Source: Sphingobium amiense (lineage in GTDB: Bacteria > Pseudomonadota > Alphaproteobacteria > Sphingomonadales > Sphingomonadaceae). From it: a stretch of 64,000 nt of DNA. Of the stretch, positions 1 through 9,056 are shown piece after piece. A program made the translations under genes and the position numbers. Position 1 is the stretch's first letter; every line of letters begins with the position of its first letter. The DNA lies in contig NZ_AP018666.1 in NCBI RefSeq assembly GCF_003967075.1, positions 124,001-188,000 of the forward strand, given 5' to 3'. Below the pieces are notes generated by a model. It was not told where the DNA came from and searched no databases. It saw only the letters and a program-made list of their open reading frames with translations.

Positions 1-2237
1 GCCGCCACCGGCACCCCGGCGACATTGTAGATGAAGGCGAAGACCAGGTTCTGGCGGATGTTGGACATGGTCGCCTGGCTCAGCCGCCGTGCCCGCACGA
101 TGCCCATGAGATCGCCCTTGAGCAGCGTCACGCCCGCGCTCTCGATCGCGACGTCGGTGCCCGAGCCCATGGCAATACCGACATCGGCGGCAGCCAGTGC
201 GGGGGCGTCGTTGACCCCGTCGCCGGCCATCGCCACCACGCGCCCCTCGCTTTTCAACCGCGCGACGACGGCACTCTTCTGGTCGGGCAGTACCTCGGCT
301 TCGACATCGTCAATGCCGAGCCGCCTTGCCACCGCCTCTGCTGTGGTGCGGTTGTCGCCGGTCAACATCACCACGCGAATGCCTTCGGCCTTGAGTGCGG
401 CCAGGGCCTCCGGCGTCGTCTGCTTCACGGGATCGGCGATTGCAAAGGCGCCGCCGACGGTGCCGTCGACGCCGATGAAGATCGCGGTGGCGCCATCCCG
501 GCGCAGGGCGTCGGCCTGCTCCGCCAGCGCGTCGGTTGCTATGCCCTCTTCCGAGAGGAACCGCGCATTACCGAGCACGATCCGGCGGCCGTCGACGGTG
601 CCGAGCGCGCCGCGTCCGGTGGGGGAATCGAAGTCGGTGACGTCGCTCGTGGGGATGCCGCGATCCTTGGCGGCCTCGACGATCGCCAGCGCGAGCGGAT
701 GCTCGGAGGCCCGCTCGACCGAGGCGGCAAGCCGCAGCAGTTCGGCTTCGTCGAAGCCGGGCGCCGGCACGATCTGGGTGACGGCAGGCCGGCCTTCGGT
801 CAGCGTGCCGGTCTTGTCGACGACGAGCGTGTCGACTTTTTCCATATGCTCGAGCGCTTCGGCATTCTTGATGAGGACGCCGAGCCCGGCGCCGCGGCCA
901 ACCCCGACCATGATCGACATCGGCGTGGCGAGACCCAGTGCGCAGGGACAGGCGATGATCAGCACGGCGACCGCCGCAACCAGCCCGTAGGCGAAGCGCG
1001 GCTCGGGGCCCCAGATGCCCCAGGCGATGAACGCGACCACCGCGACCGCGATGACCACGGGCACGAACCAGCCCGACACCTGATCGGCCATGCGCTGGAT
1101 CGGCGCGCGCGAGCGCTGCGCCTCGGCGACCATCTGGACGATGCGCGCCAGCATGGTGTCCCGGCCAACCTTGTCGGCGACGATAACGAGCGCGCCGGTC
1201 TGGTTGAGCGTGCCGCCGATCACCGTGTCGGCCTTGGCCTTGGTGACGGGCATGGACTCACCGGTGACCATCGACTCGTCGAGCGAGGAACGGCCGTCCT
1301 CGACCACGCCATCGACCGGCACCTTCTCGCCGGGACGCACACGCAGGCGGTCGCCGACCGCAACGAGATCGAGGCTGATTTCCTCTTCACTGCCATCGGA
1401 ACCGATCCGGCGCGCGGTCTTTGGCGCAAGGTTAAGCAGCGCCTTGATCGCGCCCGAGGTCCGCTCGCGCGCGCGCAGTTCGAGCATCTGGCCGAGCAGC
1501 ACGAGGACAGTGATCACCGCGGCCGCCTCGAAATAGACGGCAACCATGCCGTCCTCTCCGCGGAAGGCGGGCGGGAACAGCTGGGGCGCGAGCGTCGCGA
1601 CGACGCTGTAGATCCAGGCGACCCCGGTCCCCATCGCGATCAGGGTGAACATGTTGAGGTTGCGGGTCTTGAGCGAGGCCCAGCCACGCTCGAAGAAGGG
1701 CCAGCCCGCCCAGAGCACGACGGGTGTCGCCAGCACGAACTGGATCCATACCGAGATCGACATCGGCACGAGGCGATGGATCGCGGGAAAGAGATGCGCG
1801 CCCATCTCGAGGATCAGCACCGGGAGGGCCAGCATCAGGCCGACCCGGAAGCGCCGTGTGAAATCGACCAGCTCATGGCTGGGGCCGCTGTCGGCAGTCA
1901 CGGTCGCGGGCTCGAGCGCCATGCCGCAGATCGGACAGGACCCGGGATGGTCCTGCCGAATCTCGGGATGCATAGGGCAGGTCCAGATCGTGCCTTCTGG
2001 CACCGCGACTGGCGGTGCCGGCGGGCCGAGATAGCGCTCGGGATCGGCGATGAATTTTGCCCGGCAGCCCGCGCTGCAGAAATGATAGCTTTCACCGCCA
2101 TGCTCGGCATGGTGCGCAGTGATCGCAGGATCGACGGTCATGCCGCAGACCGGGTCCTTGACGCCAGCCGCTGGTTTCGCAGCGCCGTGGCTGCCGCAGC
2201 AACCGCCGCCATGCGCCGCTCCATGTGTCTCGTTCAT
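1..2237 (-). CDS. copA: Copper-translocating P1B-type ATPase, 3' end beyond window
   Basis: Exports copper from the cytoplasm across the inner membrane. About 745 residues are visible; the frame runs off the left edge. The N terminus is His/Cys-rich ([10 protein letters not shown]). It is followed by a YHS-type metal domain ([10 protein letters not shown]) and a heavy-metal-binding motif ([19 protein letters not shown]) in place of the usual CxxC HMA domain. Then come membrane segments, the TGES actuator motif, the CPC transport motif ([11 protein letters not shown]), the phosphorylation site DKTGTLTEG and the hinge motif GDGVNDAP. The start is the ATG at 2237, preceded by AAGGAG. A MerR-type promoter lies just upstream. 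The 3' end cannot be judged. Confidence 0.95.
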   Translation of the reverse strand, partial: MNETHGAAHGGGCCGSHGAAKPAAGVKDPVCGMTVDPAITAHHAEHGGESYHFCSAGCRAKFIADPERYLGPPAPPVAVPEGTIWTCPMHPEIRQDHPGSCPICGMALEPATVTADSGPSHELVDFTRRFRVGLMLALPVLILEMGAHLFPAIHRLVPMSISVWIQFVLATPVVLWAGWPFFERGWASLKTRNLNMFTLIAMGTGVAWIYSVVATLAPQLFPPAFRGEDGMVAVYFEAAAVITVLVLLGQMLELRARERTSGAIKALLNLAPKTARRIGSDGSEEEISLDLVAVGDRLRVRPGEKVPVDGVVEDGRSSLDESMVTGESMPVTKAKADTVIGGTLNQTGALVIVADKVGRDTMLARIVQMVAEAQRSRAPIQRMADQVSGWFVPVVIAVAVVAFIAWGIWGPEPRFAYGLVAAVAVLIIACPCALGLATPMSIMVGVGRGAGLGVLIKNAEALEHMEKVDTLVVDKTGTLTEGRPAVTQIVPAPGFDEAELLRLAASVERASEHPLALAIVEAAKDRGIPTSDVTDFDSPTGRGALGTVDGRRIVLGNARFLSEEGIATDALAEQADALRRDGATAIFIGVDGTVGGAFAIADPVKQTTPEALAALKAEGIRVVMLTGDNRTTAEAVARRLGIDDVEAEVLPDQKSAVVARLKSEGRVVAMAGDGVNDAPALAAADVGIAMGSGTDVAIESAGVTLLKGDLMGIVRARRLSQATMSNIRQNLVFAFIYNVAGVPVA

Positions 2238-2262
2238 CGCCTTGCTCCTTTCGACGCCTGAC

Positions 2263-2293
2263 GATCTAGGGTCTGACACCGTGTCAGGGTCAA
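2263..2293 (-). promoter_or_regulatory. MerR/CueR-type promoter-operator of the copper ATPase gene
   Basis: Read on the minus strand, a TTGACC -35 box is separated by exactly 19 bases from a TAGATC -10-like box. The spacer holds a perfect dyad, CTGACAC-G-GTGTCAG (2273-2287). The overlong 19-bp spacer with a centred palindrome is the hallmark of promoters activated by MerR-family metal regulators. No merR/cueR gene lies in the window, so the regulator must be elsewhere. The -10 box is a weak match. Confidence 0.7.
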
Positions 2294-2344
2294 TACGTAA
2301 TCGCCTAAGCGGACAAATCGGCGGGCCCGTTCGCCTGGCCGCCA

Positions 2345-3019
2345 TCAGCCAAGGTCATTGGCAACCGTAAGGCCGTGGTCCTGCGCCGGTCGATGCGCCG
2401 TAAACAAGTCGATCGCGCCGGTGATGGTCAAAAGCCGAAACGTCTCGGCCACATGCCTGAAGCCGGCCGCCGCGATCAGGCCGGGGAGCACGCCGTCGGC
2501 ATTGGGCCGGGTATCATCGATGCCATCGAGCCGCTGCACGGTCAGGCGGAAGGCAAGCCGCATGAAACCCTGCTGGCGGCCATAATCGGCGATCACCAGG
2601 CGCCCACCCGGGCGCAGCATGGCGAACATGGCGCGCAGGGTTGCCGCCTTCTCCCTGACCGGCATCTGATGCAGCACGAGACTCGACACGACAGCGTCGG
2701 CGGTACCCGGGGCCACGTCCCTGGCAAATCCCTGACGCCAGTCGATATCGGCCCGCCGCACAGCGGCCTTGTGCCGCGCGATGTCGAGCGCCTCGGCATC
2801 GGGATCGAGACCGATCACCTGCGTCCTGGGCTCGGCTTGCTTGAGCATCAGCGCGAAGCTGCCGGTGCCACAGCCGACGTCGACGACCGTCTCACCGGCT
2901 TTGGGCGCCAGGGCGGCGAGCATGGCGGCACGCCACCGCTTCTCCCGCGTCCACAGGCGGATCGCGCGATCATAGTCTTTCGTCGATCCGGTCCCGAGCG
3001 GCGGGGTGTAGGATTGCAT
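2345..3019 (-). CDS. Class I SAM-dependent methyltransferase
   Basis: A 224-residue predicted soluble methyltransferase. Motif [13 protein letters not shown] (about residues 46-57), binds S-adenosylmethionine; an acidic loop ([10 protein letters not shown]) and the post-motif [13 protein letters not shown] complete a Rossmann-fold methyltransferase. The start at 3019 has GGGAGAA upstream. It lies 36 bases downstream of copD on the same strand, so it is probably the last gene of a copC-copD-methyltransferase operon. The substrate cannot be told from sequence. Such genes recur beside metal-resistance loci, but a metal role here is inference. Confidence 0.85.
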   Translation of the reverse strand: MQSYTPPLGTGSTKDYDRAIRLWTREKRWRAAMLAALAPKAGETVVDVGCGTGSFALMLKQAEPRTQVIGLDPDAEALDIARHKAAVRRADIDWRQGFARDVAPGTADAVVSSLVLHQMPVREKAATLRAMFAMLRPGGRLVIADYGRQQGFMRLAFRLTVQRLDGIDDTRPNADGVLPGLIAAAGFRHVAETFRLLTITGAIDLFTAHRPAQDHGLTVANDLG

Positions 3020-3055
3020 TGGCTTCTCCCAACGCGAGGCGTCCGAAACGATAAG

Positions 3056-4000
3056 CTACATCGACATGGGCGGCGATAGTGTCCCCAGCCAGGCGACGAG
3101 CCCGAGAATGACGATCGCAAGACCGCCTTCGACGACGAGGCTCGCGCGCAGCAGCGCCTGCGCCCGTGGCGCGTCCTCTTCCTCGATCGCCTGCGCAAGT
3201 GCCGGGGTCAGGCGATAACGGTTGAGCGCGGCCAGGCCCAGCATGCCGGCGAACAGCAGCAGCTTGGCGATGAGCAGCAGGCCGTAGGTCGACTGCCCGA
3301 GCGAGGCGATGTTGCCCGGACCGACGAGGAACCAGCCGTTCACCGTCCCGGTCAGGATCAGCAGGGCGACGATGATCGTGCCGACGAGGGAGAAGCCCCG
3401 CAACGCTTCCTCGGCGAGCGTGACCCGGTCCATGTCTTGAGCGGCGAGATCGTCGGTTGCGAGCCTGGGAAGTACCAGCGCGAGGAATGCGGCAAGCGCG
3501 CCGACCCAGGCGCCGGCGGCGAGCAGATGGATGAGATCGGCCCCCAGTTGCAGCCAGCCCGCCTCGCCTTCGCCAGCCGCGCCATGCCCACTCCAGGCGA
3601 GGGTCGCGAGTGCGACCGCGCCTGCCAGAGTGGAGGCGATGAAGGCAGGACGGGATTGCCGGCGATAGAAGGGGATGGAGAGCAGAAGAACGAGGAGCGC
3701 GACGAGGCGCGCCTTCAGCGCCGTTCCCATGGACGTGCCGTTGAACAGCTCTGCGACCATGGAAAGATCAGGCTGGGTGAGCGGCAGCCCGGTCATGGCC
3801 GCTGCCTGCAACGCGAACCCCAGCGCCGACAGCAGGAGGGCGAGACAGGCGAGACCGGCCACCATTGCTACCATCGGCAGATGCCGCTGTACCATCCGGC
3901 CGCCGCCGGGCGCATAGAGCGCGAACAGCGGCAGGCCGAACAACAGGCCGAGATCGACGTAGAGCGCCCAGCGGACGGCGACGAGTGCCACGTCGTTCAT
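3056..4000 (-). CDS. copD: Copper resistance protein CopD, inner-membrane
   Basis: A 314-residue polytopic membrane protein with about eight hydrophobic segments, matching the usual CopD/PcoD size. It starts 4 bases after the copC stop, so the two are translationally linked. CopD is thought to work with periplasmic CopC in copper uptake or handling at the inner membrane. Conserved histidines lie in the HGAAGEGEAGW and DLIHLLAAGAWVGAL stretches. The family call rests on membrane topology, the AAGAWVGAL signature and copC adjacency. Confidence 0.88.
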   Translation of the reverse strand: MNDVALVAVRWALYVDLGLLFGLPLFALYAPGGGRMVQRHLPMVAMVAGLACLALLLSALGFALQAAAMTGLPLTQPDLSMVAELFNGTSMGTALKARLVALLVLLLSIPFYRRQSRPAFIASTLAGAVALATLAWSGHGAAGEGEAGWLQLGADLIHLLAAGAWVGALAAFLALVLPRLATDDLAAQDMDRVTLAEEALRGFSLVGTIIVALLILTGTVNGWFLVGPGNIASLGQSTYGLLLIAKLLLFAGMLGLAALNRYRLTPALAQAIEEEDAPRAQALLRASLVVEGGLAIVILGLVAWLGTLSPPMSM

Positions 4001-4004
4001 GGCG

Positions 4005-4382
4005 TCACTTGACGGTAAAGGCGAGATTGCCCTGGATGCGGTGCGTGTCGGTCGAGACGACGTGCCAGGCGACCTGATAGCTGCCCGCCATGAGCGGCTT
4101 GGCGAGCGTCAGCACGAGCGTCTTGTCGCCTTCGACGGACGTCTTGAAGCCGGTTACCGCCATGCGGTGGTTGGGCATGCCGGGCATGCCGGTCATCACG
4201 ATCTCGGCGCCCGACAGCTTCGGCATCAGACCTTCACTGAAGGTGAGCGTTATACGCGACGGCGCCGGGACGCTGGCGTTGGCGGCGGGCGTCGAGGACA
4301 CGAGCTTGGGATGGGCGTAGGCCGGAGCCGAAACACTCAGGCCGACGGCGGCGATGGCTGCGAGCGGCGAAAAGAAGCGCAT
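4005..4382 (-). CDS. copC: Periplasmic copper-binding protein CopC
   Basis: A 125-residue exported protein, standard for CopC. The signal peptide ends at AYA, leaving His as the first mature residue (HPKLVSSTPA), which is the N-terminal Cu(II) ligand in this family. The C terminus carries DTHRIQGNLAFTV, including the second conserved His. A Met/His loop (MTGMPGMPNHRM) could offer Cu(I) ligands. The gene heads the leftward copC-copD-methyltransferase unit and is divergent from the cnrYXH-like operon. An ECF-type promoter motif sits in the shared intergenic region. Confidence 0.95.
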   Translation of the reverse strand: MRFFSPLAAIAAVGLSVSAPAYAHPKLVSSTPAANASVPAPSRITLTFSEGLMPKLSGAEIVMTGMPGMPNHRMAVTGFKTSVEGDKTLVLTLAKPLMAGSYQVAWHVVSTDTHRIQGNLAFTVK

Positions 4383-4412
4383 TTGGACATTCTCCTGTCA
4401 GTGACATGAGAG

Positions 4413-4438
4413 AATACGCAGCCGCGACCTGCACCCCT
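4413..4438 (-). promoter_or_regulatory. Putative ECF-sigma promoter of copC
   Basis: On the minus strand AGGG (4438-4435) is followed after 16 bases by CGTATT (4418-4413), inside the longer shared string CTGCGTATT. The same arrangement with identical spacing occurs before the cnrY-like gene and before the multicopper oxidase gene. Confidence 0.6.
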
Positions 4439-4464
4439 CGCAATTTTCTTTTTGTTCCCGGACA

Positions 4465-4490
4465 AGGGTTGCCGGACCATCCTGCGTATT
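4465..4490 (+). promoter_or_regulatory. Putative ECF-sigma promoter of the cnrYXH-like operon
   Basis: AGGG (4465-4468), 16 bases, CGTATT (4485-4490), again within CTGCGTATT. It lies 24 bases before the cnrY-like start. It is the second of three identically spaced copies and suggests autoregulation by the ECF sigma encoded at 5221. Confidence 0.6.
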
Positions 4491-4514
4491 GAGAAGTGAA
4501 GACGGAGAAACATC

Positions 4515-4787
4515 ATGGACCACCTCGACGACATGCTCAGCCGGTTGCGGGAAGCGCCGCTCGATCCCCGGCTTGCCGGGCTGGACAGCCGCGTCATGGC
4601 CGAGATCGCCCGGCTCCAGGCCATGCCCCGCCTGAGCGCCACGACATTCGGTATCGCCGCGGCAGCAGCCTTGTTCCTGGGAATTGCCGGCTCGGCCGTG
4701 CCTGTGCGGTCGACCGAAGCCGGGCCGATATCGCCCTTTGACGCGCGGCTCGCGCTCGCTCCTTCGACGCTGCTGAGTTCACAATGA
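4515..4787 (+). CDS. CnrY-like membrane anti-sigma factor (predicted)
   Basis: A 90-residue protein with a charged cytoplasmic N terminus (about residues 1-41), one membrane segment (about 44-62, IAAAAALFLGIAGSAVPV) and a short periplasmic tail. Size, topology and position directly before a CnrX-like sensor and an ECF sigma match CnrY of the cnrYXH system, whose N terminus sequesters the sigma factor. Sequence similarity to CnrY was not checked, so the call rests on architecture and gene order. The start ATG at 4515 has GGAGAA upstream. The stop overlaps the next start by 4 bases. Confidence 0.65.
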   Translation: MDHLDDMLSRLREAPLDPRLAGLDSRVMAEIARLQAMPRLSATTFGIAAAAALFLGIAGSAVPVRSTEAGPISPFDARLALAPSTLLSSQ

Positions 4788-5224
4788 TGCGCGACCGCCG
4801 GCTCCTGCTCCTCGTCCTGCTGACCTTTGCCGCGGCGATCGCCGGTGTGGTCATCGGCCGCGTCTATGTGGTTCCGGTGCGCCCGGTCGAAAATGAGTTG
4901 CACGACCTGCTCCATCGCGATCTGAAGCTGGACACCGCGCAACATAGCCGTCTCGAGACGATCGAGAAGAACTATGCGATCCGGCGACAGGCACTGGAGG
5001 CCGAACTGCGCGCCGATAACGCGCGGCTCGCCGAGGCGATCGAGGCGGAGCATGGCTATGGTCCTCGGGTTGCAGGGGCGGTGGATCGCTCGCACCAGGC
5101 GATGGGCGCGCTGCAGAAGGAAACACTCGAGCATATCTTCGCGATGCGGGCCGTGCTGCGCCCGGATCAGACGGACAAGTTCGACGACGCCGTGGTGAAA
5201 GCGCTGACGGCCAAGTCCAAATGA
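4784..5224 (+). CDS. CnrX-like periplasmic heavy-metal sensor
   Basis: A 146-residue protein with an N-terminal membrane anchor (about residues 7-30) and a periplasmic helical domain. In CnrX the Ni/Co site is His42, His46, Glu63, His119 and Met123; here His40, His44 (LHDLLH), Glu61, His117 and Met121 (HIFAM) sit at exactly the same spacing, so all five ligands appear kept. Metal binding should loosen the CnrY-like anti-sigma and free the ECF sigma. It overlaps the genes on both sides by 4 bases. The metal sensed here is not known; the surrounding genes point to copper. Confidence 0.8.
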   Translation: MMRDRRLLLLVLLTFAAAIAGVVIGRVYVVPVRPVENELHDLLHRDLKLDTAQHSRLETIEKNYAIRRQALEAELRADNARLAEAIEAEHGYGPRVAGAVDRSHQAMGALQKETLEHIFAMRAVLRPDQTDKFDDAVVKALTAKSK

Positions 5225-5787
5225 CCGCGTGCCTCCCCGACTGCTCGGACGGGGAGCTCGCGGCTCTGGCGCTTGGAGGCCGGCAAGCGGCCTATGGCGA
5301 GCTGGTCCGCCGGCATCAGGGCTGGGTGCACCGCCTCGTGCGCAGCCATGTCGGGAACCGCGACGAAGCGCTCGACGTGACCCAGGCGAGCTTCGTCGCC
5401 GCCTTCGCCGCACTCAACCGCTATGACGCTGCGCGACCTTTTCCGGTCTGGATGTCGCGGATCGTCATCAACAAATGCCATGACTGGCGCCGCCGCCGCG
5501 CGGTCCGCAACTTCTTCTCCCACGCGCTGGCGCTGGGGGAAGCCGAACATGTCGTCGACGAGGCGCCACTACCCGACCAGGCGATCGGCGCCGAGCAGCA
5601 GCTGGCAGAGGCCATGAAAGCGATCGCCGCCCTGCCCGCATCGCTCAAGGACACGCTCGTCTTGCGGACGATCGATGAGAAATCGGAAGCCGAAACCGCC
5701 GAGATTCTCGGCATCAGCCAGAAGGCAGTCGAGACCCGCCTCTACCGCGCCCGCGCACGCCTCGCGGAAATGTTGAAGAAAGTTTGA
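5221..5787 (+). CDS. ECF-family RNA polymerase sigma factor, CnrH-like
   Basis: A 188-residue sigma-70 factor of ECF type. Region 2 is visible (GELVRRHQGWVHRLVRSHVG, DVTQASFVAAFAAL), and region 4 has the helix-turn-helix TAEILGISQKAVETRLYRAR. It is the third gene of the cnrYXH-like operon. Its likely targets are the three AGGG-N16-CGTATT promoters at copC, its own operon and the multicopper oxidase gene. The last base of its stop overlaps the oxidase promoter motif. Confidence 0.88.
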   Translation: MTACLPDCSDGELAALALGGRQAAYGELVRRHQGWVHRLVRSHVGNRDEALDVTQASFVAAFAALNRYDAARPFPVWMSRIVINKCHDWRRRRAVRNFFSHALALGEAEHVVDEAPLPDQAIGAEQQLAEAMKAIAALPASLKDTLVLRTIDEKSEAETAEILGISQKAVETRLYRARARLAEMLKKV

Positions 5788-5812
5788 GGGGGATGAGGCC
5801 ACGCTGCGTATT
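5787..5812 (+). promoter_or_regulatory. Putative ECF-sigma promoter of the multicopper oxidase operon
   Basis: AGGG (5787-5790), 16 bases, CGTATT (5807-5812), preceded by CTG as in the other two copies. It starts at the sigma gene's stop codon and lies 41 bases before the oxidase start. Confidence 0.6.
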
Positions 5813-5853
5813 TCCAATAGGTCCGCCCTCTTTCTTAAAGCTGAGACAACCGA

Positions 5854-7782
5854 ATGATTTCTGCTCTCGACCGCCGCCAGTTCCTCCGCGGCGCGGCCCT
5901 CGCCGGCGGCGGCGCCGCCTTGTCAGCCTGGCTGCCGGCCTGGGCGCAGACGATCTCGCCGGGGATGCGACCGACGCTGCCGACCGTGTCGGGCGAAGAC
6001 ATCACGCTCACCATCGCCCGGCAGTCGATGACCATCGACGGGCGCAAGTTCCGGGCAATCGGCCTCAACGGCACGGTCCCCGCCCCGCTGATCCGGCTGC
6101 GCGAGGGCCAGCGCGTGCGGCTCAACGTCATCAATCAGCTGGAGGAGGACAGCTCGATCCACTGGCACGGGCTGATCCTGCCGGCCAATATGGACGGTGT
6201 GCCGGGCGTGTCTTTTCCGGGCATCAAGCCGGGCTCGAACTACCTCTACCAGTTCTCCGTCGTGCAAAGCGGCACCTACTGGTACCACAGCCATTCAGGC
6301 CTGCAGGAACAGGAAGGCCATTACGGCCCGATCATCATCGATCCCGCCGGTGCCGATCCGGTCGCCTATGACCGCGAGCATGTCATCGTGCTCGCCGATC
6401 ACAGCGCGCTCTCGCCGCAGGCGATCTTCCGGCGCCTCAAGGCCAACCCCGGCCATTTCAATTTCCAGCGCCAGACCCTGGCCGGGCTCCTGTCGGGCAA
6501 GGATCAGCCGCTCAAAGACCGGCTCGACTGGGGCCAGATGCGGATGGACCCGGCCGACATCTCCGATGTGACCGGATCCACCTACACCTATCTCGTCAAT
6601 GGCCATGGTCCGATGGACAACTGGACCGCGCTCTTCACCCCGGGCGAACGGGTGCGGCTGCGGGTCATCAATGCGTCGGCGATGACCACCTTCAACGTCC
6701 GCATCCCCGGCCTGCCGCTGACCATCGTCCAGGCCGACGGGCAGAATGTGGTGCCGGTCACCGTCGACGAGTTCCAGATTGGTGTTGCCGAGACCTACGA
6801 CGTCGTTGTCAGCCCAGGCGATGACAAGGCCTACACCCTTGTCGGCGAGGCGATCGACCGCTCGGGCATGGCGCGTGCCACGCTCGCGCCGAGGGCCGGC
6901 ATGGCCGGCGAGGTTCCCCCCTTACGCAAACGGCCGCTCGCCGACATGAAGGACATGGGCATGGACATGTCCTCGATGCCGGGCATGGAAGGCATGGACA
7001 TGTCGGGCGGCGCTATGCGGGGCGTCGATCCGACGGCCGAGAAGAACGCGTCCGCGCGCCTCGCGACCGGCGCGGCGGCAGCGATGGCGACCATGGACAA
7101 TAGCGCCATGGCAGGCATGGATCATTCGGGGATGGATCATGGATCGATGGCCGGCATGGACCACGGCGCGATGGGCGCCGATGGCCAGATGGCGGGCATG
7201 GATCATGGCGGGCACGCGATGGGCTCGATGAAGATGCGCGACTTCTCGAACGCGCCGCAGGTGAAGCGCGACCCGAGCGTCCAGACCATCTCGCCGATGC
7301 CCGTAGACCGCACCGGCGAGCCCGGCCAGGGCCTCGCCGACGTCGGCCACAAGGTGCTTGTCTACAGGGACCTGATGGCGCTCGATCGCAATCCGGACGT
7401 GCGCGCGCCGAGCCGCAGCATCGACATTCACCTCACCGGCAACATGGAGCGGTTCATGTGGTCGTTCGACGGCGAAAAAATGTCGGACCATCACGAGCCG
7501 ATCCCCTTCATCGAAGGCGAGCGGGTGCGCGTCAATCTCATCAACGACACGATGATGGGGCATCCGATCCATATTCACGGGCATTTCTTCGAGCTGGTGA
7601 CGGGGCATGGCGATCATGCGCCGCGCAAGCATACGGTGATCGTCCAGCCCGGCGGCAAGGTGACCTGGGACTTCACCGCCGACGCGGTCGGCGACTGGGC
7701 CTTCCACTGTCATCTCCTCTACCACATGCATGCAGGGATGATGCGGGTCGTGAGCGTCCGTCCGAAGGGAGACGCGCAATGA
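5854..7782 (+). CDS. copA: Periplasmic multicopper oxidase of copper resistance (CopA/PcoA type)
   Basis: A 642-residue exported oxidase thought to convert Cu(I) to less toxic Cu(II). A twin-arginine signal (DRRQFLRG) opens the protein. The four copper motifs are present: HWHG, WYHSHSG, HPIHIHGHFF and HCHLLYHMHAGM. Between the second and third cupredoxin domains lies a Met/His-rich stretch (about residues 365-455) with repeated MDHSGMDHGSMAGMDH, typical of PcoA/CopA. The gene overlaps copB by 4 bases. It is unrelated to the P-type ATPase that bears the same name. Confidence 0.96.
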   Translation: MISALDRRQFLRGAALAGGGAALSAWLPAWAQTISPGMRPTLPTVSGEDITLTIARQSMTIDGRKFRAIGLNGTVPAPLIRLREGQRVRLNVINQLEEDSSIHWHGLILPANMDGVPGVSFPGIKPGSNYLYQFSVVQSGTYWYHSHSGLQEQEGHYGPIIIDPAGADPVAYDREHVIVLADHSALSPQAIFRRLKANPGHFNFQRQTLAGLLSGKDQPLKDRLDWGQMRMDPADISDVTGSTYTYLVNGHGPMDNWTALFTPGERVRLRVINASAMTTFNVRIPGLPLTIVQADGQNVVPVTVDEFQIGVAETYDVVVSPGDDKAYTLVGEAIDRSGMARATLAPRAGMAGEVPPLRKRPLADMKDMGMDMSSMPGMEGMDMSGGAMRGVDPTAEKNASARLATGAAAAMATMDNSAMAGMDHSGMDHGSMAGMDHGAMGADGQMAGMDHGGHAMGSMKMRDFSNAPQVKRDPSVQTISPMPVDRTGEPGQGLADVGHKVLVYRDLMALDRNPDVRAPSRSIDIHLTGNMERFMWSFDGEKMSDHHEPIPFIEGERVRVNLINDTMMGHPIHIHGHFFELVTGHGDHAPRKHTVIVQPGGKVTWDFTADAVGDWAFHCHLLYHMHAGMMRVVSVRPKGDAQ

Positions 7783-8966
7783 CCCGCATCCTCACGCCGC
7801 TGGTGAGCGCGATCGCCCTTCTCTCCGCCGCGCCCGCCTTTGCCCAGGATCATTCGATGCACGACATGCCCGGCATGGCGCCGCCGGGCGGGGCGCGGCC
7901 GGCGCAGGAGAAAAAGAAGGACAAGGCCGCCGCGCCGCGCCCCAAGCCCGCTACCAGGCCGCGCGCTCAGAAACCAGCGCCGGGCACCATGCCGGCAATG
8001 GACCATTCGCAGGACCAGGCCAGTCCTGCGCCACAGGCAGATGCCGCCGGTCAACCGCAACCCGCTGCTCCCGCGATGGCGGAGATGCCGGGCATGGACC
8101 ACTCCCGGCATCAGGACGGCGCGATGCCGGACATGCCCGGGATGGACCATTCGCAGCATGGCCAGACCGCCATGCCCGGAACCTCCGCCATGCCCGGCAT
8201 GCAAATGACCGGCACGGCGCTTCCGGCCGGCAATGCGCCCCCGCCGCCTCCCCCCAGCGACCACTTCGCCGATCGTGATTTTCCCGGCGCCGAGATGGCG
8301 CGCTCACGCGACATCATGATGAAGGACAGCGGCGGCAACAATTTCGGGCAGGTGCTGCTCAACCTGTTCGAGTATCAGGCGCATAGCGGTCGCGATGGCT
8401 ATCGCTGGGATGGCGAAGGCTTTTACGGCGGCGATATCAACCGGCTCTGGCTCAAGAGCGAGGGCGAAGGCGAGTTCGGCCGCGGCATCGACAGCGCGGA
8501 GGTGCAGGTGCTCTATAGCCGGGCCATCGACCCCTATTTCAATCTTCAGGGCGGTATCCGCCAGGACTTCGGCCGCGGGCCCGACCGCACTTACGCGACG
8601 GTCGGCGTCGAGGGCCTGGCTCCCGGCATGTTCGAAGTCGAAGGCGCGCTGTTCCTCTCGACCAAGGGCGATGTTCTGGGCCGGGTCGAGGGCTATTACG
8701 ACCAGCGCATTACCCAGCGCCTGATCTTGCAGCCGCGCGCCGAGGTCAATTTCGCCGCGCAGGATATTCCGGAGAACGACATCGGTTCGGGGCTGGTCAA
8801 CATAGAGCTCGGCGCGCGCCTGCGCTATGAGTTCAGCCGCCAGTTCGCACCCTATATCGGCGTCTCTTATCTGCGCAAAGCCGGCGACACGGCGCGGCTG
8901 TCGAGGCTTGCCGGCGAGGACGTCCATGCGACCAGCTTCGTCGCCGGCGTTCGCTTCTGGTTTTAG
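7779..8966 (+). CDS. copB: Outer-membrane copper resistance protein CopB
   Basis: A 395-residue protein with a signal peptide ending in AFAQ. A long low-complexity part (about residues 24-150) is rich in Met, His and Pro (MPGMDHSQHGQTAMPG), followed by a beta-rich CopB domain ending in aromatic Phe-Trp-Phe, as expected of an outer-membrane barrel. The ATG at 7779 overlaps the oxidase stop (ATGA). The frame is open far upstream (to 7458), but the signal peptide and overlap fix this start. CopB is thought to bind or export copper at the outer membrane. Confidence 0.93.
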   Translation: MTRILTPLVSAIALLSAAPAFAQDHSMHDMPGMAPPGGARPAQEKKKDKAAAPRPKPATRPRAQKPAPGTMPAMDHSQDQASPAPQADAAGQPQPAAPAMAEMPGMDHSRHQDGAMPDMPGMDHSQHGQTAMPGTSAMPGMQMTGTALPAGNAPPPPPPSDHFADRDFPGAEMARSRDIMMKDSGGNNFGQVLLNLFEYQAHSGRDGYRWDGEGFYGGDINRLWLKSEGEGEFGRGIDSAEVQVLYSRAIDPYFNLQGGIRQDFGRGPDRTYATVGVEGLAPGMFEVEGALFLSTKGDVLGRVEGYYDQRITQRLILQPRAEVNFAAQDIPENDIGSGLVNIELGARLRYEFSRQFAPYIGVSYLRKAGDTARLSRLAGEDVHATSFVAGVRFWF

Positions 8967-9056
8967 CATCAGGACGGCTGATGGCGGGGGCGAACAGGAG
9001 AGCGGGGCGTTACACTCATACCAAGGTCGGCCGGCGCCGAGCGAAGGAGATACGCC

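Noticed and set aside
699..2261. A long open frame on the plus strand over the copper ATPase gene
   Set aside because: It lies opposite a clear P-type ATPase with every expected motif; such shadow frames are common in GC-rich DNA and this one has no domain.
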